Part shown: positions 25,226 through 33,280 of the stretch, piece by piece
Layout: every line of letters starts with the position of its first letter
Numbering within the stretch: position 1 is the stretch's first letter
Notes under the pieces: model-generated
What the model was told of the DNA's origin: nothing
The model's input: the letters and a program-made list of their open reading frames with translations, nothing else
Database searches by the model: none
Assembly (NCBI RefSeq): GCF_052068095.1
Contig: NZ_JBQHDG010000021.1
Coordinates: forward strand, 1-64,000
Source: Phytohabitans sp052068095
GTDB taxonomy: Bacteria; Actinomycetota; Actinomycetes; Mycobacteriales; Micromonosporaceae
DNA length: 64,000 nucleotides
Direction: 5' to 3'
Made by a program: the position numbers and the translations under genes

Positions 25226-27109
25226 ATGGATGCGGGCGACGACGAGCTCAAAGTCCCGTACTGGCTGACCGCCACCGCCGAGGCGGCGAATGCCACCTTC
25301 TGGCGAATGCTGCGGCGGCTGCCGCACCTGCTCGCGCGGGCTTGGCGGCTGGCGTGGCAGGCGAGCCCGCGGCACACGGCGGCCGTCGTCGGGTTCGAGC
25401 TGGCGGCCGGCGTCGCGAGTGCTGTCGGCCTGGTGAGCGTCGTCGGTGTGCTCGATGGCCTGCTCCGGGAAGGGCCGACGCCCGAGCGGATCCGTGCGGC
25501 CGTGCCGTCGCTGCTGCTGATGATCGGCGCGCACGCCCTGCACACGATCCTCCGCGCGGCCGCGACCGGCGCGCAGGGCCGGCTCTCCCCGCAGGTGAGC
25601 CAGACCGCGGAGATGCGCCTGCTCGACCTGACGACACGGGTCGACCTGGCCACGTTCGACGACCCGGACTGGCGGGACGCCATGCAGCGGGCCCGCGACC
25701 GGGGCATCGACGCGGCGCAGCGGGTGGTCGACCACGCGATCGAGCTGGGCACCAACCTGGTGGGCCTGGCCGCGGCGGGCAGCGTGCTGGCGGTGCTGCA
25801 CCCGGTGCTCCTCCCGCTCCTGGTGCTCGCGGTGCTCCCCACCGGCTGGGCGGCGGTGCGTTCGGCCCGGCTCGGATACCGGCAGCAGCTGCGCCTCGTC
25901 GCGGTGTGGCGTCGCAAGTGGATGCTCAGCGACCTGCTGGCCGACCGCGAGCCGGCGCCGGAGGTGCGCGCGTTCACCGTGCGGCGATACCTGCTGACCG
26001 AGGTGCGGCGGCTGCTCGACGTGGCGACCGGCGAGTACATGCGGGTCTCCACCCGCCAGGTGCGCACCAACCTGCTCGGCGCCGCGCTGGGCGGGGTGGC
26101 CACCGGCGTGACGTACACGGTGCTGATCATCCTGCTGGTCACCGGGCGGATGGACCTCGCGGTGGGCGGCGCGGCCGCGTACGCGATCAGCACCGGCATC
26201 GGCCGGCTCACCCAGGTCGCGTTCAGCATCAACCACCTCTACGAGCAGGGCCTGTACTTCAGCGACTACGAGGGCTTCTGCGCGCTGGCCACCGAGCGGG
26301 CCGAGTCGGCGCCGCCTGAGCGCGCGCCGCTCGGCCCGGGCGTGATCGAGCTGCGGGACGTCACGTTCGCCTACCCGGGCGCCGACCAGCCCGCCGTCCG
26401 CGACGTCACGCTGACCCTGCGGCGCGGCGAGACGATCGCGCTCGTCGGCGAGAACGGCTCCGGCAAGTCCACATTGGCCCGCCTGCTGGCCGGCCTCTAC
26501 CACCCCGACCGGGGCACGGTCGCGTGGGACGGCGTCGACCTCGCCACGGTCGACCCGGTCAGCGTCCGCGACCAGGTCGCGGTCGTCATGCAGGAACCCA
26601 CGAGGTGGCCGCTCTCCGCCCGCGACAACATCACCATCGGCCGCTACGAGCGCCCGGCCGAGCAGCCGCGGGTCGAGGTCGCCGCCCGGCAGGGCGACGC
26701 GCACGACTTCATCGAGGAGCTGCCCCGCCGGTACGACACGCTGCTGTCCCGCCACTTCACCGACGGCGCCGACCTGTCCGGCGGCCAGTGGCAGCGCCTG
26801 GCCGTGAGCCGGGCCTTCTACCGCGACGCCGCGCTGCTCATCTGCGACGAGCCGACCGCGAACCTGGACGCCCGCGCCGAGCACGACGTCTACCAGCGAC
26901 TGCGCGAGCTGGCCGCGGGCCGCACGGTCGTGCTGATCACCCACCGCCTGGCCAGCGTGCGCGACGCCGACCGCATCTACGTGCTCGACCACGGCGCGAT
27001 CACCGAGGAGGGCAGCCACCCGGAGCTGATGGCGCTGGCCGGCACCTACGCGACGCTCTTCACCCTCCAGGCCAGCGCCTACCAACAGCCAGACACAAAT
27101 GCAGCGTGA
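25226..27109 (+). CDS. ABC transporter, fused permease and ATPase (exporter type)
   Basis: This 627-residue half-transporter has an N-terminal membrane domain (about 45-330) and a C-terminal ATPase (about 370-610). The ATPase has Walker A GENGSGKST, the Q-loop in VVMQEPTRWPLS, signature LSGGQWQRLAVSRA, Walker B LLICDEPTANLD and the switch histidine in LITHRLASV. It probably works as a homodimer exporting a lipid, peptide or drug. The starting ATG has only a weak purine-rich upstream site (AAGAAGGG). It is a single gene, with a terminator hairpin 20 bp downstream shared with the convergent mannosyltransferase. Confidence 0.9.
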   Translation: MDAGDDELKVPYWLTATAEAANATFWRMLRRLPHLLARAWRLAWQASPRHTAAVVGFELAAGVASAVGLVSVVGVLDGLLREGPTPERIRAAVPSLLLMIGAHALHTILRAAATGAQGRLSPQVSQTAEMRLLDLTTRVDLATFDDPDWRDAMQRARDRGIDAAQRVVDHAIELGTNLVGLAAAGSVLAVLHPVLLPLLVLAVLPTGWAAVRSARLGYRQQLRLVAVWRRKWMLSDLLADREPAPEVRAFTVRRYLLTEVRRLLDVATGEYMRVSTRQVRTNLLGAALGGVATGVTYTVLIILLVTGRMDLAVGGAAAYAISTGIGRLTQVAFSINHLYEQGLYFSDYEGFCALATERAESAPPERAPLGPGVIELRDVTFAYPGADQPAVRDVTLTLRRGETIALVGENGSGKSTLARLLAGLYHPDRGTVAWDGVDLATVDPVSVRDQVAVVMQEPTRWPLSARDNITIGRYERPAEQPRVEVAARQGDAHDFIEELPRRYDTLLSRHFTDGADLSGGQWQRLAVSRAFYRDAALLICDEPTANLDARAEHDVYQRLRELAAGRTVVLITHRLASVRDADRIYVLDHGAITEEGSHPELMALAGTYATLFTLQASAYQQPDTNAA

Positions 27110-27128
27110 CAGCGCCCGCCCCGCCCTG

Positions 27129-27155
27129 GCCCCAGGAGGGCAGCCCTCCTGGGGC
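27129..27155. terminator. Bidirectional hairpin between convergent genes
   Basis: GCCCCAGGAGG (27129-27139) and CCTCCTGGGGC (27145-27155) form a perfect 11-bp stem with a 5-base loop whose outer bases could also pair. It lies between the ends of the ABC transporter and mannosyltransferase genes. Confidence 0.75.
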
Positions 27156-27250
27156 GTGAATTCCCAGCAGGGGTCCCCTATACCCGCCCAGACGGTGACA
27201 GGGCTGCCTCTTTGGGGCCGGGCGGGAGCGGGGAGCGGTGGGTGGGTTGG

Positions 27251-28360
27251 TTACTGGTCCGCGAGGAGGGTGGCCATGCGGGCGGCCTGGGTGTCCCAGC
27301 GCCACTCGCGCTCGACCCAGGCCCGCCCGGCCGTGCCCATCCGGCGGGCGAGGTCGCGGTCGGTGAGCAGCGTGGCGACGCGGTCGGCGACGGCGTCGCG
27401 GCCGCTGACCACGTAGCCGGTCTCGCCCTCGCGGACCGCGTCGGGTGCGCCGCCCGAGTCGCCGGCCACCACGGGCAGGCCGGACGCGGAGGCCTCCAGG
27501 TAGACGATGCCGAGGCCCTCCACGTCGAGGCCGCGGTTGCGGGTGCGGCAGGGCATCGCGAACACGTCGCCGGCCGCGTAGTGGGCGGGCAGCTCCTCAG
27601 CCGGCACCGAGCCGGTGAAGACGACGCTGGGAAGGCCGGCGGCGAGCTTTTCCAATGTGGACCGGTGTGGGCCGCCGCCGACCACGAGGAGCGCGGCGTC
27701 GGGCACGCGCCGGCGGATCGCGGGCAGCGCGCGGATCAGCGTGTCCTGGCCCTTACGGGGCACCAGGCGGGAGACGCACACGACGACGGGCCGGTCGCCG
27801 AGGCCGTGGCGGCGGCGGATCTCGCTGCCGTCGACCTCCGGGTGGTAGGCGTCGACGTCGACACCGGGGGCCAGCCGGCGCAGGTCGGTGAGGCCGTGCA
27901 GCGCCTTGTCGAGCCGCACGCGGGTGTACTCACCCAGGTAGGTCACCACGTCGGCGCCCCGCGCGATCCGGCGCAGCAGGCCGCGGGCGCCGGGTAGGGC
28001 CGCCCACCCGATCTCGTGACCGTGGGTCTGCGCGACCGCGCGCGCCACGCCGGTGCGCCGCCGCAGACCGGGCGCGAGCAGGCCGAGCGGGGCCGCCGCG
28101 CCGAACCACACGGTGTCGCAGCCGTGCGCTCGGGCGATCTCGGTGGCGCGCCGGGCCGCGCGACGGGTGGGCAGGAGCATCGAGGTCGCTTCGCGCACCA
28201 CCTCGAACGGCTGCTCGGCGTCGAACTTCGCCGCGCCCTTCCACGTCGACGCGTACACGACGAGCGATCCGGGCGGCTGCCGCACCGCCAGCCCGTGCAC
28301 GAACGACTGGATGCCGCCGGGGCGGGGCGGAAAGTCGTTGGTGACGAGGAGCGTGGTCAT
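27251..28360 (-). CDS. pimB: Glycosyltransferase family 4, PimB'-like mannosyltransferase
   Basis: This 369-residue GT-B enzyme probably adds the second mannose to phosphatidylinositol mono-mannoside from GDP-mannose, at the inner face of the membrane. It has the typical opening LLVTNDFPPRPGGIQSFVHG, the donor-binding VCVSRLVPRKGQDTLIRALP and the C-terminal EGLGIVYLEASASGLPVV. Gene order also supports PimB' (Rv2188c in mycobacteria). ATG 28360 overlaps the stop of the M48 protease gene as ATGA. Other GT4 acceptors cannot be excluded. Confidence 0.85.
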   Translation of the reverse strand: MTTLLVTNDFPPRPGGIQSFVHGLAVRQPPGSLVVYASTWKGAAKFDAEQPFEVVREATSMLLPTRRAARRATEIARAHGCDTVWFGAAAPLGLLAPGLRRRTGVARAVAQTHGHEIGWAALPGARGLLRRIARGADVVTYLGEYTRVRLDKALHGLTDLRRLAPGVDVDAYHPEVDGSEIRRRHGLGDRPVVVCVSRLVPRKGQDTLIRALPAIRRRVPDAALLVVGGGPHRSTLEKLAAGLPSVVFTGSVPAEELPAHYAAGDVFAMPCRTRNRGLDVEGLGIVYLEASASGLPVVAGDSGGAPDAVREGETGYVVSGRDAVADRVATLLTDRDLARRMGTAGRAWVEREWRWDTQAARMATLLADQ

Positions 28361-29613
28361 CGCTCTCCGCGCGCGTACGCCCGCGCGGCCGCCATGCGCT
28401 CCACTGTGGACGGGTGGGAGGCGGAGTACAGGTACTCCCAGCGGGGCGGGTCGGGGTCGCCGAGGTTGACGGTGGACAGCCGGCGCTGCATCGCCTCGAA
28501 CGTGCTCGGGTCGCGGGTCAGCTCCAGCGCGTGCGCGTCGGCCCGCGCCTCGACCCGGCGGGAGAGGAAGCTCTGCGCCGGCGCGGCCACGACGCCGGCC
28601 AGGCTCACCACCGCGACCATCAGCGCGAGCGCGCGCGGCTCGCCCATCGAGTCGACGCCCGCCGTGCGCAGCAGCCACCCCCAGCCGCCGAGCAGGTAGA
28701 GCGCCACGACCGCGGCGGCGGCGCCGAGCGCGCCGATCAGCGTGCCGGTGAACACGTCGCGGTCTTTGGCGTGCCCGAGCTCGTGCGCCACCACGCTCGC
28801 CACCTCCTCCGGTGGCGCCTCGCGCAGCAGTGTGTCGTAGACGACGATGCGGCGGGTGGGACCGAGGCCGGACACGTACGCGTTGACCGCGCGGGTGCGC
28901 CTGGACGCGTCGGCCACCAGCACGTCTTTGACCGGCACGCCGTCGCGCTGCGCCAGGCTCATCAGCTCGGTGCGCAGCGGCCCCGGCTCCATCGGCGTGA
29001 ACTTGTTGAAGACCGGCTCGACGAGCACCGGAAGGATGAACGAGAGCAGCACGACGAGCGCGGCCGCCCCCGCGGCGCCGAACGCCCACCACCAGCGCGG
29101 CGCCAGCCGGGTGACCGTGTAGAAGCCGAGCAGGGCGACGGCCGCGATGACGGCGCTCACCGCGTACGACTTCAGCATGTCGACGCTCCAGCCGGCCCAG
29201 GTCTGCGTGGAGAGGCCGTAGCGCGCCATGATCGTGTGCCGCCAGGCGGCGAGCGGAAGCGTGACGATCTCGGCGACGAGCACGACCGCGAGGCCGCCGA
29301 GCACCGCGCGCGCGATCCAGTGGTCGCCGAACGGGCGCCCGACCAGCTCCACGAGCCGGCTGCCGAGCGGGGTGAGGCCGAGCGCGAGCGTGACCGCCAG
29401 GCCGAGCGCCATCGCACCATACGACCCCGGGCGCAGCGCGGAGTGGAACTCGCGCCCCTTGCGCACCTGCTCCTGGGGCAGGTCGCGGAGGGCGTCGAGC
29501 TGGTCGGCGCGGGGCGCGGGCGGGCGCTGCCAGGGCACCAGCAGCACGGCCGCTACCAGCAGCGCCACCGCGAGGCCGCCGAGGGCGACGGCCGCCCAGA
29601 GCCTAGGGGTCAT
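28357..29613 (-). CDS. M48-family membrane zinc metallopeptidase
   Basis: This 418-residue protein is a Ste24/HtpX-like protease embedded in the membrane. The zinc motif HELGH is in VVAHELGHAKDRD near 271, and the downstream third ligand is in EARADAHALEL. Several hydrophobic segments occur, including an N-terminal one (LWAAVALGGLAVALLVAAVLL). The length suits the Ste24 type, which cleaves within or beside membranes, often in protein quality control. It is translationally coupled to the mannosyltransferase gene. Confidence 0.9.
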   Translation of the reverse strand: MTPRLWAAVALGGLAVALLVAAVLLVPWQRPPAPRADQLDALRDLPQEQVRKGREFHSALRPGSYGAMALGLAVTLALGLTPLGSRLVELVGRPFGDHWIARAVLGGLAVVLVAEIVTLPLAAWRHTIMARYGLSTQTWAGWSVDMLKSYAVSAVIAAVALLGFYTVTRLAPRWWWAFGAAGAAALVVLLSFILPVLVEPVFNKFTPMEPGPLRTELMSLAQRDGVPVKDVLVADASRRTRAVNAYVSGLGPTRRIVVYDTLLREAPPEEVASVVAHELGHAKDRDVFTGTLIGALGAAAAVVALYLLGGWGWLLRTAGVDSMGEPRALALMVAVVSLAGVVAAPAQSFLSRRVEARADAHALELTRDPSTFEAMQRRLSTVNLGDPDPPRWEYLYSASHPSTVERMAAARAYARGER

Positions 29614-29631
29614 GCGAGCCGATGGTAATCG

Positions 29632-29859
29632 TTACGCGACGTGGCGGCGCCGGCGTCCTCCGGGCATGAGGCGGAGCCGGGGCCGGGCCGGCTCGGAGAT
29701 GACCTCGACGTCGAAGCCGGCCCGCGCGAAGGCCTCGATCGCCCGGCGCTCGTCACCGGTGAGGTCGGCGTGCTCCGGCGGCGTGTCGAGCAGGGCGCTC
29801 AACATGCACCCGCCACACGCGGCTCCCCGCACCGCGCAGGTGTCGCAGTCGATGAGCAT
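29632..29859 (-). CDS. Small Cys-rich conserved protein
   Basis: This 75-residue protein starts MLIDCDTCAVRGAACGGCML, with four cysteines in the first 20 residues in a CxxC...CxxC pattern that could bind zinc or an iron-sulfur cluster. A helical segment with LTGDERRAIEAFARAGFDVEV follows, and the tail is basic. I have seen similar short proteins in actinobacteria but no function is established. It ends 19 bp before the M48 protease start. GAGGAGGG precedes the ATG. Confidence 0.75.
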   Translation of the reverse strand: MLIDCDTCAVRGAACGGCMLSALLDTPPEHADLTGDERRAIEAFARAGFDVEVISEPARPRLRLMPGGRRRRHVA

Positions 29860-29924
29860 GGTCCCTCCTCAGGGTGGGCCGTCTGGCACCGTCCGTGACA
29901 TCGACGCTATGCGAGGGGTACGAC

Positions 29925-29943
29925 AAAACCGGGTCAGACCCGG
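29925..29943 (-). terminator. Intrinsic terminator overlapping the stop of the NYN gene
   Basis: On the minus strand CCGGGT and ACCCGG form a 6-bp stem around CTG, followed by TTTTG. The NYN gene's TGA (29934-29936) lies in the stem-loop itself, so termination and the end of translation coincide. Confidence 0.65.
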
Positions 29944-31343
29944 GAGAGGCGGCGCAGGAGGGAGTCGGCTCCCAGCGGATACGCACCGTGGCGGCGCACG
30001 CCGTCGGCCACCTCGCGGTCGGAGGAGACCACCACGACGGGGCGGCCGGAGGGCTCGGCGCGGACGAGGCGGCGGATCAGCTCGTCGGCCGTCTCGCCCT
30101 TGCGGGAAAAGAGCACCCGCACGTTGCGCGGCGCGGGCGGCAGCCCGTGCACCCGCTCGGCACCGTCGAATACCACCGTCACCTCGTCGCCGGTCTGCGC
30201 GGCGATGCCGCCGAGCCCGGTGATCAGGCGTTTGCGCTGCTGCTCGAGGGACATCTCGCCGAACCCGCGCTTGGTCACGTTGTAGCCGTCGACCACCAGG
30301 TGGGCCCGGGGCAGCGCGAGCAGCTGGTCGAGGCGGGCGGGGTCGTCGGCGTCGAGGGCGCGGGTGCTGGAGACCTCTTCTGGCCGGTCGGCGAACGAGT
30401 CGGCCACGAAGTCGGCCGGCCGCCGGTCGGCCGGGTCGAGCGCCAGCTCGCGGCGCAGCCCCACCGCGGCCTGGCCGATCGTCTCCAGCAGCAGCCACAG
30501 CCGCGCGTCGTCGACCGCGCGGGCCTCCTTGGCGGTGTGGCGGGCATTGCCGGCGACGGCTTCGGCCTCGGCCAGCTTGGCGCGTATCCGCCGCAGCTCC
30601 GCGTCGTGGTCGGCGGTGGCCCGGGTGGCCCGGCCCCGCTCGGTGGCCAGCATCTCGGTGGCCTTGCGCTCGCGGGCCTGCGTCTCGCGGAGCGTCCGCG
30701 CGGCCTGCCGCGCCTCCTCCCGGACCTGGCCCAGCTCCTCGCGGACGCGGGCCAGCTCGTCGCGGAGCTTTTCGGCCTCCACCTTGGCGACCGCGCGGTC
30801 GTGCTCGGCCCGGGCGGCCCGGTGCTCGGCGTCGCGCAGCAGCTCGGCCACGGCGGCACTGTCGGCCTCGGCGCGGACCGCTTCTCCGGCGGCGGACACG
30901 AGGTCACGCCAGCCCTCGGGGCGGGCCAGGTAGGCGAGCGCGGCGACCTCGACCGGGTCGGCGGCCGCAGGGCAGATGCCCTCGATCACCGCCGCGCCCA
31001 GGTCGCCGGCCTCGTCGAGGACCCGGCTCGTGATCCGCTGGCGGAAGAGCGGGTCGCCGGCGAGCTGGGTGGCAATCATCGGACCACCGTGCCGGGCGCG
31101 GCGGTTGGGCGCGAACTTCGCCACCCGCCGCAGCACGGCCGGCACCTCGTCGGCGGGCAGGGTGGGCAGGGCCGCCGCGGTCAGCGTGATCACCCGCTGG
31201 CGGACCGGCTCGGGCAGCACCGGCTCGGGCTCGGCGACATCCAAGGCCGGGTCATAGGTGGGCATATCACCCGAAACAGGCTCCGACCCTCCATGAGCCG
31301 CGCCACCAGCGGGGCGGTCGTCGGGCGGAACCGGTACGGACAT
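29934..31343 (-). CDS. NYN-domain RNA-processing protein with coiled coil
   Basis: This 469-residue protein has a C-terminal YacP-like NYN nuclease domain (about 330-469): LVVDGYNVTKRGF holds the first aspartate, VTVVFDGAER the second and VVVSSDREVADGV the third, matching PIN-like catalytic residues. The middle (about 160-290) is a long charged coiled coil (RAARAEHDRAVAKVEAEKLR and onward). The N-terminus is helical. It probably cleaves or binds RNA in the cytoplasm. The start at 31343 has GGGAG upstream; ATG 31265 is an alternative. It is divergent from the exonuclease gene. Confidence 0.85.
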   Translation of the reverse strand: MSVPVPPDDRPAGGAAHGGSEPVSGDMPTYDPALDVAEPEPVLPEPVRQRVITLTAAALPTLPADEVPAVLRRVAKFAPNRRARHGGPMIATQLAGDPLFRQRITSRVLDEAGDLGAAVIEGICPAAADPVEVAALAYLARPEGWRDLVSAAGEAVRAEADSAAVAELLRDAEHRAARAEHDRAVAKVEAEKLRDELARVREELGQVREEARQAARTLRETQARERKATEMLATERGRATRATADHDAELRRIRAKLAEAEAVAGNARHTAKEARAVDDARLWLLLETIGQAAVGLRRELALDPADRRPADFVADSFADRPEEVSSTRALDADDPARLDQLLALPRAHLVVDGYNVTKRGFGEMSLEQQRKRLITGLGGIAAQTGDEVTVVFDGAERVHGLPPAPRNVRVLFSRKGETADELIRRLVRAEPSGRPVVVVSSDREVADGVRRHGAYPLGADSLLRRLSRV

Positions 31344-31443
31344 CCCACAAGTCTCCCACCACGCGAGCCGTCCCCGCCCGGTCGAGCAGACGATCTTTTC
31401 CAGATGACACAGGATGTCGTACCTGTGTTCTAGCGTGCCGGCC

Positions 31444-33174
31444 GTGACGAATGTGGACTACGTCCAGGGCACCCTCGAGACCCTCTTCGACGACCCCGCC
31501 GCCCGCTCCCTGCGGGAGACCACGTTCGTCGTCGTCGACCTCGAGACCACGGGCGGGGCGCCGGACGGTGGCGGCATCACCGAGATTGGCGCGGTCAAGG
31601 TGCGCGGCGGCGAGGAGCTGGGCGTGCTCGCCACGCTGGTCAACCCCGGGGTGCCGATCCCGCCCTTCATCACCGTGCTGACCGGCATCACCCAGGCGAT
31701 GACCTACGAGGCGCCGCCCATCGAGCGGGTGCTGCCGAGCTTCCTGGAGTTCATGCGCGACGCCGTCCTCGTCGCGCACAACGCGCCGTACGACGTGGGT
31801 TTCCTCAAGGCCGCCTGCGCCAAGCACGGCTACCGCTGGCCCAGCCCCAAGGTGCTCGACACGGTGGCGCTGGCCCGGCGGGCGATGACCCGCGACGAGG
31901 TGCCCAACCACCGCCTCGGCACGCTCGCCGCCCACTTCCACACGGTCCGCCAGCCCACCCACCGCGCGCTCGACGACGCACAGGCCACGGTGGAGGTGCT
32001 GCACGCGCTGATCGGCCGGCTGGGCAGCTTCCGCGTGCACACGCTGGGCGACGCGATCGAGTTCGCCAAGGCGGTCACGCCCACCCAGCGGCGCAAGCGC
32101 CACCTGGCCGAGGGGCTGCCGCACGTCCCGGGGGTCTACATCTTCCGCGCCGGCGACGGCCGCCCCCTCTACGTGGGCACGTCCGGCGACATCGCGACCC
32201 GGGTGCGCAGCTACTTCACGGCCGGGGAAAAGCGGGCCCGGATCTCCGAGATGCTGGCCGCGGCCGAGGTGGTCGAGCCGGTCGAGTGCGCCCACTCGCT
32301 GGAGGCCGAGGTGCGCGAGCTGCGCCTGATCGCCGCGCACGCCCCGCCCTACAACCGGCGGTCCAAGTACCCGGAGCGGGTCGTGTGGCTCAAGCTCACC
32401 GCGGAGGCATACCCCCGGTTGTCGCTGGTCCGCGCGGTGGCCGAGCCGGAGGCGGCCTACCTGGGGCCGTTCAGCTCGCGGCGCTCGGCGGAGCTGGCGG
32501 CGGCCGGCGTGCACGACGCGGTGCCGCTGCGGCAGTGCACGCTGCGCCTCTCGACCCGCACCAAGACGCCCGCCTGCGCGCTGGCCGAGCTGGGCAAGTG
32601 CCCGGCGCCGTGCGAGCACCGGATCTCCACCGAGGAGTACACCGAGCGGGCCGCCATGCCATTTCGCGACGCGATCACCGGCGACCCCCAGCCGCTGGTC
32701 GACCCGCTCCTGGCCCGCATCCGAAAGCTTTCCGACGCGGAGCGGTACGAGGAGGCGGCCGTGGTCCGCACCCGCATGGCGGCCCTGCTCCGGGCGGCCG
32801 TGCGCATGCAGCGCCTCTCCGGCCTGACCAGCATCGCCGAGCTGGTGGCCGCGCGCCGCCACCAGGCGACCGGCGGCTGGGAGCTGGCGATCGTGCGCCA
32901 CGGGCGGCTGGCCGCGGCCGGGGTGTCACCGCCCCGGGTGCACCCACGGTCCACGATCGACATGCTCCGGATGACCGCCGAGACCGTGATCGGGCCGACC
33001 GCGTCCACTGAGGAGAGCGAGCGGATCTTGTCCTGGTTGGAGCGACCCGACACGCGGCTGGTGCAGATGTCCGCCGGTTGGGCGTCACCCGTCCGAGGGG
33101 CGGCTCGCTTCCGTGATCTGCTCAATCGCGCGGAAAAGGCGGCTTCCGGTAAAGACTCGACCGAAAGCTCATGA
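31444..33174 (+). CDS. DEDDh exonuclease fused to a UvrC-like GIY-YIG domain
   Basis: This 576-residue protein joins a DnaQ-type 3'-5' exonuclease (about 20-190) to a GIY-YIG module like the N-terminus of UvrC (about 210-300). Exonuclease residues are in VVVDLETTGG, AHNAPYDVGFL and HRALDDAQAT. The GIY-YIG core is GVYIFRAGDGRPLYVGTSGD. A cysteine cluster (CTLRLSTRTKTPACALAELG ... CPAPCEHR) resembles the UvrC region. Mycobacterial Rv2191 has the same build and neighbourhood. It probably acts in DNA repair, but no role is proven. GTG 31444 was chosen to remove a non-conserved leader. Confidence 0.9.
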   Translation: MTNVDYVQGTLETLFDDPAARSLRETTFVVVDLETTGGAPDGGGITEIGAVKVRGGEELGVLATLVNPGVPIPPFITVLTGITQAMTYEAPPIERVLPSFLEFMRDAVLVAHNAPYDVGFLKAACAKHGYRWPSPKVLDTVALARRAMTRDEVPNHRLGTLAAHFHTVRQPTHRALDDAQATVEVLHALIGRLGSFRVHTLGDAIEFAKAVTPTQRRKRHLAEGLPHVPGVYIFRAGDGRPLYVGTSGDIATRVRSYFTAGEKRARISEMLAAAEVVEPVECAHSLEAEVRELRLIAAHAPPYNRRSKYPERVVWLKLTAEAYPRLSLVRAVAEPEAAYLGPFSSRRSAELAAAGVHDAVPLRQCTLRLSTRTKTPACALAELGKCPAPCEHRISTEEYTERAAMPFRDAITGDPQPLVDPLLARIRKLSDAERYEEAAVVRTRMAALLRAAVRMQRLSGLTSIAELVAARRHQATGGWELAIVRHGRLAAAGVSPPRVHPRSTIDMLRMTAETVIGPTASTEESERILSWLERPDTRLVQMSAGWASPVRGAARFRDLLNRAEKAASGKDSTESS

Positions 33175-33280
33175 CTAAGTAACCATTCGTATGACCGAGA
33201 CTCACTTAGGCTGTTAGGCAAGTGCATTCCTGGGAGCCAACGCCCGTTTTACGGCGTGATCGCGTGAGGGAGGTGTCTCG

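Noticed and set aside
25226..27109. ABC transporter with neighbours as a peptide-export or immunity locus
   Set aside because: No precursor peptide, modifying enzyme or protease domain is adjacent; the gene stands alone.
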